Source of the DNA: Corynebacterium sp. J010B-136
Lineage (GTDB): Bacteria; Actinomycetota; Actinomycetes; Mycobacteriales; Mycobacteriaceae
Direction of reading: 5' to 3'
NCBI RefSeq assembly: GCF_002967075.1
Contig: NZ_PUGE01000008.1
Span: 41,925 to 105,924 of the forward strand
DNA length: 64,000 nucleotides
The notes under the pieces are model-generated. The model saw only the letters and a program-made list of their open reading frames with translations. It ran no database searches and was not told the DNA's origin. Below are positions 59,920-64,000 of this stretch, in pieces. The stretch's first letter is position 1; every line of letters starts with the position of its first letter. The position numbers were made by a program, and so were the translations under genes.

Positions 59920-61053
59920 GCGGACTATGAGCTCGCCGATATCGGTGATGAACAGGAGAGGGCCGACCTCGCAGGGTTACCTGTCGAGGAAGTTAGACCA
60001 GATGTTAAGGCCCTGGTCCTTGCGGAGAGCAGAGAAAGCGCCGCTAGAAAAGCCTTGCAGCGTATCTCCAAGATGAACTGGCCGTACTTCGTCGTTCGAA
60101 AATCGGGGGGTTTTCAGAGGAAGGGATGGTTGTCGGAAAGGGAGGGTTCCGCTCCTCGAAATCTGCTGAAGTGGAAAGATGTTGGACACAACGACACAGC
60201 TGCTAAAGAAATTCGCGCCCTCTTTCCGGGCCAGTCTGCTTTCTCAACTCCTAAGCCTGGGCGTCTCCTGGAGCGCATTATCCACATTGCTACCAACCCG
60301 AGTGACATTGTTCTGGATATTTTTGGGGGGTCCGGTACGACTGCTGCAGCTGCCCAGAAGATGGGGCGCCGCTGGGTGACGATTGAGCTCGTTGAGGATA
60401 CATTCAATCGTTTCACGCTCCCGCGTCTCTCCAAGGTGATTAATGGCGAGGACATGGGCGGAATCTCACTAACTACGGGCGAGCGTGTCGACAACACAGA
60501 CGAAGGCTTGCCAGAGGGAATGACCCCGGACGAAGCACAAAAGCTCACCTCATTGCTTAACAAGGCTATTAGAGAGCAGCCAGAGTTGAAGAAGAATTCG
60601 GCTATCAAGGCTGTTAAAGACCTGGTCAAGACCAAGAAGACGAAGGATGTCATCAACTGGCGCGGTGGTGGTGGTTTCAGGGTAGCGCGGTTGTCGCCGT
60701 CGTGTTTCGACTACGACCCCGACTTAAACTTGACCACCCTGACGGAGGCGGCGACCGGGTCGACGCTGGTGGCGTCCGTGGCGGCGAATCTGGGTTTCTA
60801 CCTCACCCCGGAGGACCGCCACTTCGACGGGATCCTGGGCCGGCAGCATCTCGCGGTCGTCGAGGGGATCCTCGACGACGCCAAGGTCGACGACCTGATG
60901 GCGCATCTGCCCGAGGGGCACACATTGCTGCTCGCGGCGACGATTGTCCCGGAGGGCGTGCGCGATCATGTCCGACGCTTCAAGAACGGCTCCCGGGTGC
61001 TCCACGTCCCGCTGGACCTGTTCACCTACACCACGGCCCAGGAGGAGAAGTAG
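59920..61053 (+). pseudogene. mod: Type III DNA methyltransferase Mod, C-terminal part
   Basis: The same frame as the preceding feature; an internal ATG at 60055 could start translation, though without an obvious ribosome-binding site. It holds the AdoMet-binding motif I, VLDIFGGSGTTAAAAQKMG (about residue 449 of the full protein), after motif IV. This order defines the beta class typical of type III Mod. Joined length is 691 aa. Without read-through, neither half has both motifs. Confidence 0.85.
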
Positions 61054-61056
61054 ACC

Positions 61057-63603
61057 ATGGCTCTGCATATCAGCTACGACGAAAACCTCGTCGAGGAGTT
61101 GTCCTCCCGATTCGACCTGCGCACCCCCAACCGTGAGGCCCTGACCGAGCTGGTCAGGCGCCTGGACGTCGGCGAGTACACGCCCCTGGGCCAGCTCACG
61201 CTGGACCTGGCCACCGGAGTGGGCAAGACCTTCGTCATGGCGGCGTTCATCGAGTACCTCAACCGCCAGGGCCACCGCAACGTCATGGTCGTCACCCCCA
61301 ATACGGTGGTCCAGGACAAGACTGTCCGGGACTTCTCCCACGGCTCCGAGCGCTACATTGACGGGTTCACCCGGCCCCCGGTCATGGTGACCCCTGACAA
61401 CGCCCAGGGATTCGCCCTGGCTGAGAGCACCCGCAGCCTCTTCACCACGGATGAGGCGTCCATGCTCTACGTCTTCAACGTCCAGCAGCTGTTCCCGCCC
61501 AAGGACGGCGGCAAGTCCCAGGCCACCGGTCAGGAGGCGCAGCGGCGCAAGACCTGGCGCTGGCAGGAGGAGTACGGCTCGCTGATGGATCACCTGCGCT
61601 CCCTGGACGACCTGGTGGTCATCGTCGACGAGGCGCACCTGTTCGGGTCCACAGCCAAGGTCTACCGCTCGGCGCTGGAGGAGCTGCTGCCACAGGCGAC
61701 CGTGGGCCTGACCGCCTCACCGGGCAAGAAGGACGACATTGTCTACCGGTATCCGCTGTGGCGGGCGATCAGCGACGGCTACGTCAAACAGCCGGTGCTG
61801 GTCTACCGCAACTCCGGCTACGACTCCGAGGAGCGTCAGCTTCAGGACGCGATGAGCCTGCTGGCTTTGAAGGAGAAGGCCTATGCCGGGTGGCGGGCGG
61901 CCCATCCTGGAAGCAAGAAGACTAAACCGCTGCTGTTCGTCGTCTGCTCCGATGTCGCCCATGCCAGCGAGACCGCCGCGCGCTTGCGCACCGCGACGTT
62001 TACCGGCAGTGACGTGGCTGTTCTGCAGGTCGACAATGAACATGATGATGCTGCCACCCAGAACTTCCTACGGTATCTCGATACCGGGGATTCCCCGGTA
62101 CGGGTGATTGTCTCGGTCAACAAGCTTCGCGAGGGGTGGGATACCAAGCGTATTGCGGTGATGTGCACCCTGCGGGCCATGGGCTCGGAGGTATTGACCC
62201 AGCAGGTCATGGGCCGTGGTCTGCGGTTGCCCTTCGGGAAGTTGACCGGGGTAGGAGCCATCGACGAGCTGGACATCATCTCGCATAAGTCATTTGTCTC
62301 CCTGCTCAAGACTGAGAACGTCCTGCGCGAGTTCGGCATCGACTCTGAGGAAAAGGTGGCCCCGGAGGACGTACTGCCTCGGCCGGGCACCAGGCATGTT
62401 CCCCACCCGCAGGCGGGCACGGGGCCACAGATTCCTGGCCCGGCCGCTGGCGAGGAACAGACATCGGGGGTCGCCGCCGCGAGCTCGCCGGCCCAGTCGG
62501 TGGCTGACGCTCTCGGCGCCCGTGCTCTGACCGACGATGAGGACATCGTGGACGACGCTGACCTCTTTGAGCAGGTGACGATCTCCATCAACCCTGAGTT
62601 CGCGGGCACCACCTTCCTTTTCCCGGCGACGGCGATGGAGAAGACCATCGCTCCCTTCGAGCTGGCTGATATCTCGACCGAGGCGGTCGCGGCCGCGGCC
62701 AGGCGCACCCGGAACACCTCCGAGTATCTCGAGCGCACAAAGATCGTTGCTGACGCAGACCAGGCCGGCGAAGGGGCAATTACCGCCCAGGACGCTGACC
62801 GGGTGGCGGTGGAGAGCCTGTGGCAGTCGGAGGCGGAGGTGCGCACCGAACTCATCCGCCGCGTGCTCACCACGGGAATCGTGTCCACGGATCCGGAGAA
62901 CCGCAATCAGCTCACCCACCGTATTGTGCCGACATTCATGGAGCACGCGGGCATCGAGGCGTGGACGGAGAAGGCGAAGTTTTCCGCAGCCGAGGAACTG
63001 CGTGGCCTTGTCGTCGCCGAGATGAAGAAGGCCGCCAGCCAGGCCAAGACCAGGACAACAATCACCCCGGTTGAGCTGCCGATTGATGACTCCTTCACCC
63101 TTGATTTCGGAAGGAAAGTTCTCGAGCGTCTGACGGTGACCCAGAACTCGAGGAAGTCGACCACCGGCTTCCGGGAGCGTGAGTACTACGGCCCCTGGAC
63201 CAAGGGACTGTTCGAGGCCGCGGCCTTCGACTCCTTCTCCGGCGAGTACCGCCTAGCGGAGATCTTCAACTTCGACCCGGACGTGGTGTGGTGGAAGCGT
63301 CTCTACCCGCACGAGGGCGCTGTCGTCGCCTACACACCACAGAATGACTACCACCCGGATTTCGTGGTCCTGGCCACCGACGGCACCCACTGGATCATCG
63401 AGGGTAAGTCGAAGCGGGGACGCGACGACGAAACTGTCCAGCGCAAGAAGGACGCCGCCGAGAAGGCCATTCGCCTGCTTGCCGGCAAACCGGACTACGT
63501 AGGCCAGTCGTGGGGCTATCTCATCGCCTTCGAGGACGACATCGCCACCGCCGACTCCCTGGCTGACCTCTTGGCGACTGGAGCCACAGAGCGGACCCGG
63601 TAG
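61057..63603 (+). CDS. res: Type III restriction endonuclease Res subunit
   Basis: 848 aa, intact. Superfamily 2 helicase/translocase: Walker A LATGVGKT (about residues 51-58), DEAH box VVIVDEAHLFG (about 190), and the helicase motif VMGRGLRLPFGK. A Pro/Ala-rich linker follows (about 450-490). The C-terminal nuclease shows a PD-(D/E)xK site: YHPDFVVLATDG and IIEGKSK (about 766-785). It needs Mod to recognise sites, so the broken mod may leave it inactive. It starts 3 bp after the mod stop. Confidence 0.93.
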   Translation: MALHISYDENLVEELSSRFDLRTPNREALTELVRRLDVGEYTPLGQLTLDLATGVGKTFVMAAFIEYLNRQGHRNVMVVTPNTVVQDKTVRDFSHGSERYIDGFTRPPVMVTPDNAQGFALAESTRSLFTTDEASMLYVFNVQQLFPPKDGGKSQATGQEAQRRKTWRWQEEYGSLMDHLRSLDDLVVIVDEAHLFGSTAKVYRSALEELLPQATVGLTASPGKKDDIVYRYPLWRAISDGYVKQPVLVYRNSGYDSEERQLQDAMSLLALKEKAYAGWRAAHPGSKKTKPLLFVVCSDVAHASETAARLRTATFTGSDVAVLQVDNEHDDAATQNFLRYLDTGDSPVRVIVSVNKLREGWDTKRIAVMCTLRAMGSEVLTQQVMGRGLRLPFGKLTGVGAIDELDIISHKSFVSLLKTENVLREFGIDSEEKVAPEDVLPRPGTRHVPHPQAGTGPQIPGPAAGEEQTSGVAAASSPAQSVADALGARALTDDEDIVDDADLFEQVTISINPEFAGTTFLFPATAMEKTIAPFELADISTEAVAAAARRTRNTSEYLERTKIVADADQAGEGAITAQDADRVAVESLWQSEAEVRTELIRRVLTTGIVSTDPENRNQLTHRIVPTFMEHAGIEAWTEKAKFSAAEELRGLVVAEMKKAASQAKTRTTITPVELPIDDSFTLDFGRKVLERLTVTQNSRKSTTGFREREYYGPWTKGLFEAAAFDSFSGEYRLAEIFNFDPDVVWWKRLYPHEGAVVAYTPQNDYHPDFVVLATDGTHWIIEGKSKRGRDDETVQRKKDAAEKAIRLLAGKPDYVGQSWGYLIAFEDDIATADSLADLLATGATERTR

Positions 63604-63621
63604 AGCTCTTCTCGGTGTTAT

Positions 63622-63661
63622 CGGTCAGTGCGCCCACGCGGTCTGTGGGGCGTGCTGACCG
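63622..63661 (+). terminator. Hairpin terminator candidate after res
   Basis: CGGTCAGTGCGCCC pairs with GGGCGTGCTGACCG, with two mismatched positions and a 12-nt loop. Only a short T-rich tail follows. Confidence 0.5.
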
Positions 63662-63828
63662 ATCTTCCTTGTCTCGGGTGGGGTGATGGTCGTTGGTGGG
63701 GGAGGGAAGCGCACAGGCGGCTGCTGAGGTCGGTGTAGCCGTGGACGGTCTGCGGGGCTGGGCCCCTTCGGGGAGAGAGGTAGTCATCCGTGCCGTCGAT
63801 GTAGTTGTGCTACTTGGCATGAACCTGA

Positions 63829-63841
63829 ACGCTTAAGCGTA
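63829..63841. promoter_or_regulatory. GCGTA palindrome near the right end
   Basis: ACGCTTAAGCGT is a perfect 12-bp palindrome; its arm GCGTA matches the repeats near the integrase. It is a candidate integrase arm site at the right end. Confidence 0.4.
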
Positions 63842-63868
63842 GTTTGAAGCTGAATTGGCTCAGACATG

Positions 63869-63902
63869 AAAAGTACCCTTACCTGTTTGTGCAGGTAAGG
63901 GT
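63869..63902 (+). terminator. Hairpin next to the right attachment repeat
   Basis: AAGTACCCTTACCTG pairs with CAGGTAAGGGTACTT around loop TTTGTG. It lies about 9 bp left of the repeat. Confidence 0.7.
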
Positions 63903-63910
63903 ACTTCTTG

Positions 63911-63924
63911 GGGGTGGCTGACGG
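63911..63924. repeat. Attachment repeat, right copy (attR candidate)
   Basis: Identical to 37581-37594. The flanking sequences diverge after GGGGTGGCTGACGG. The last 76 bp of the window show no gene. Confidence 0.5.
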
Positions 63925-64000
63925 TGTCGTACTTCAAGACATAATTGACACGCCTGTTCTGCAGCGGGGCTAATCTAGGGCCGAGATCAGCCGCGAGATC

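Larger units (their letters stand above)
37577..63924. mobile_element. Integrative element with family B polymerase (pipolin-like)
   Basis: About 26.3 kb of visibly higher GC than the crt region to its left. It is flanked by the 14-bp repeat GGGGTGGCTGACGG, the 3' end of a tRNA-His-like sequence. Inside the left end are a tyrosine integrase and an excisionase-like protein; GCGTA repeats near both ends look like integrase arm sites. Core genes are a piPolB-like polymerase and a MOBV relaxase with a palindromic oriT candidate. Cargo includes CBASS, metal export, Fic, IS110, Mrr and type III restriction-modification. The right boundary rests on a 14-bp match and is less certain than the left. 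Confidence 0.7.

Noticed and set aside
63521..63820. 99-codon minus-strand frame at the end of res
   Set aside because: It overlaps the coding end of res and the terminator region and shows no domain or start signal.
1..64000. CRISPR arrays and rRNA genes
   Set aside because: No regularly spaced repeats of 24-40 bp and no rRNA core sequences were seen.

Overview
The window is a piece of a Corynebacterium chromosome (C. glutamicum / C. ammoniagenes type). The evidence is a single giant type I fatty acid synthase followed by its phosphopantetheinyl transferase, a FasR-Bcp-DUF3618 neighbourhood, a POT permease divergent from bioA-bioD, and a decaprenoxanthin-type C50 carotenoid operon (crtB, crtI, two half-size cyclase subunits, crtEb). 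These are combinations I know from C. glutamicum and its relatives.

Chromosomal part, about 1-37.5 kb. It holds, in order: the end of rdgB; two small membrane proteins; tRNA-Leu(UAG); an SPFH/band-7 protein; a GntR-ABC ATPase-permease operon; an exported HNH nuclease; a POT permease divergent from bioA-bioD with two BioQ-like operators; the 3017-aa fas gene with acpS; an HNH endonuclease; a FasR-like TetR regulator; bcp; DUF3618; a glutaminase-STAS protein; tRNA-Lys(CUU); a lipoprotein L,D-transpeptidase; a luciferase-like oxidoreductase; a FUSC exporter; and a light/carotenoid block (DUF2867 SDR, photolyase, lipocalin, seven-gene crt operon). The crt genes overlap end to end and should make a C50 epsilon-cyclic carotenoid; an embedded GT2 enzyme could glycosylate it.

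Integrated element, about 37.58-63.92 kb. It is bounded by a 14-bp direct repeat that matches the 3' end of a tRNA-His-like sequence, with GCGTA arm-type repeats inside both ends. It starts with a frameshifted tyrosine integrase and an excisionase-like HTH protein. These are followed by a family B DNA polymerase with proofreading motifs and a TTDG motif C, which looks like the primer-independent polymerase (piPolB) that defines pipolins. A MOBV relaxase sits behind a strong nested palindrome (candidate oriT). Cargo: a two-gene CBASS-like unit (CD-NTase plus S-4TM effector), a serine resolvase, an unknown 396-aa protein, a VKOR-DsbA pair, a heavy-metal P-type ATPase with a CmtR-like regulator, a Fic protein with a fused inhibitory helix, an IS110-family element, an Mrr-type nuclease, and a type III restriction-modification system.

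Several island genes are broken (integrase, polymerase twice, IS110 transposase, Mod by one TGA), whereas the chromosomal genes are intact. That suggests a decaying element or localized sequence error. The best candidate for something novel is this corynebacterial pipolin-like element: its polymerase, its structured RNA leader, its oriT-like palindrome and its stacked defence cargo.
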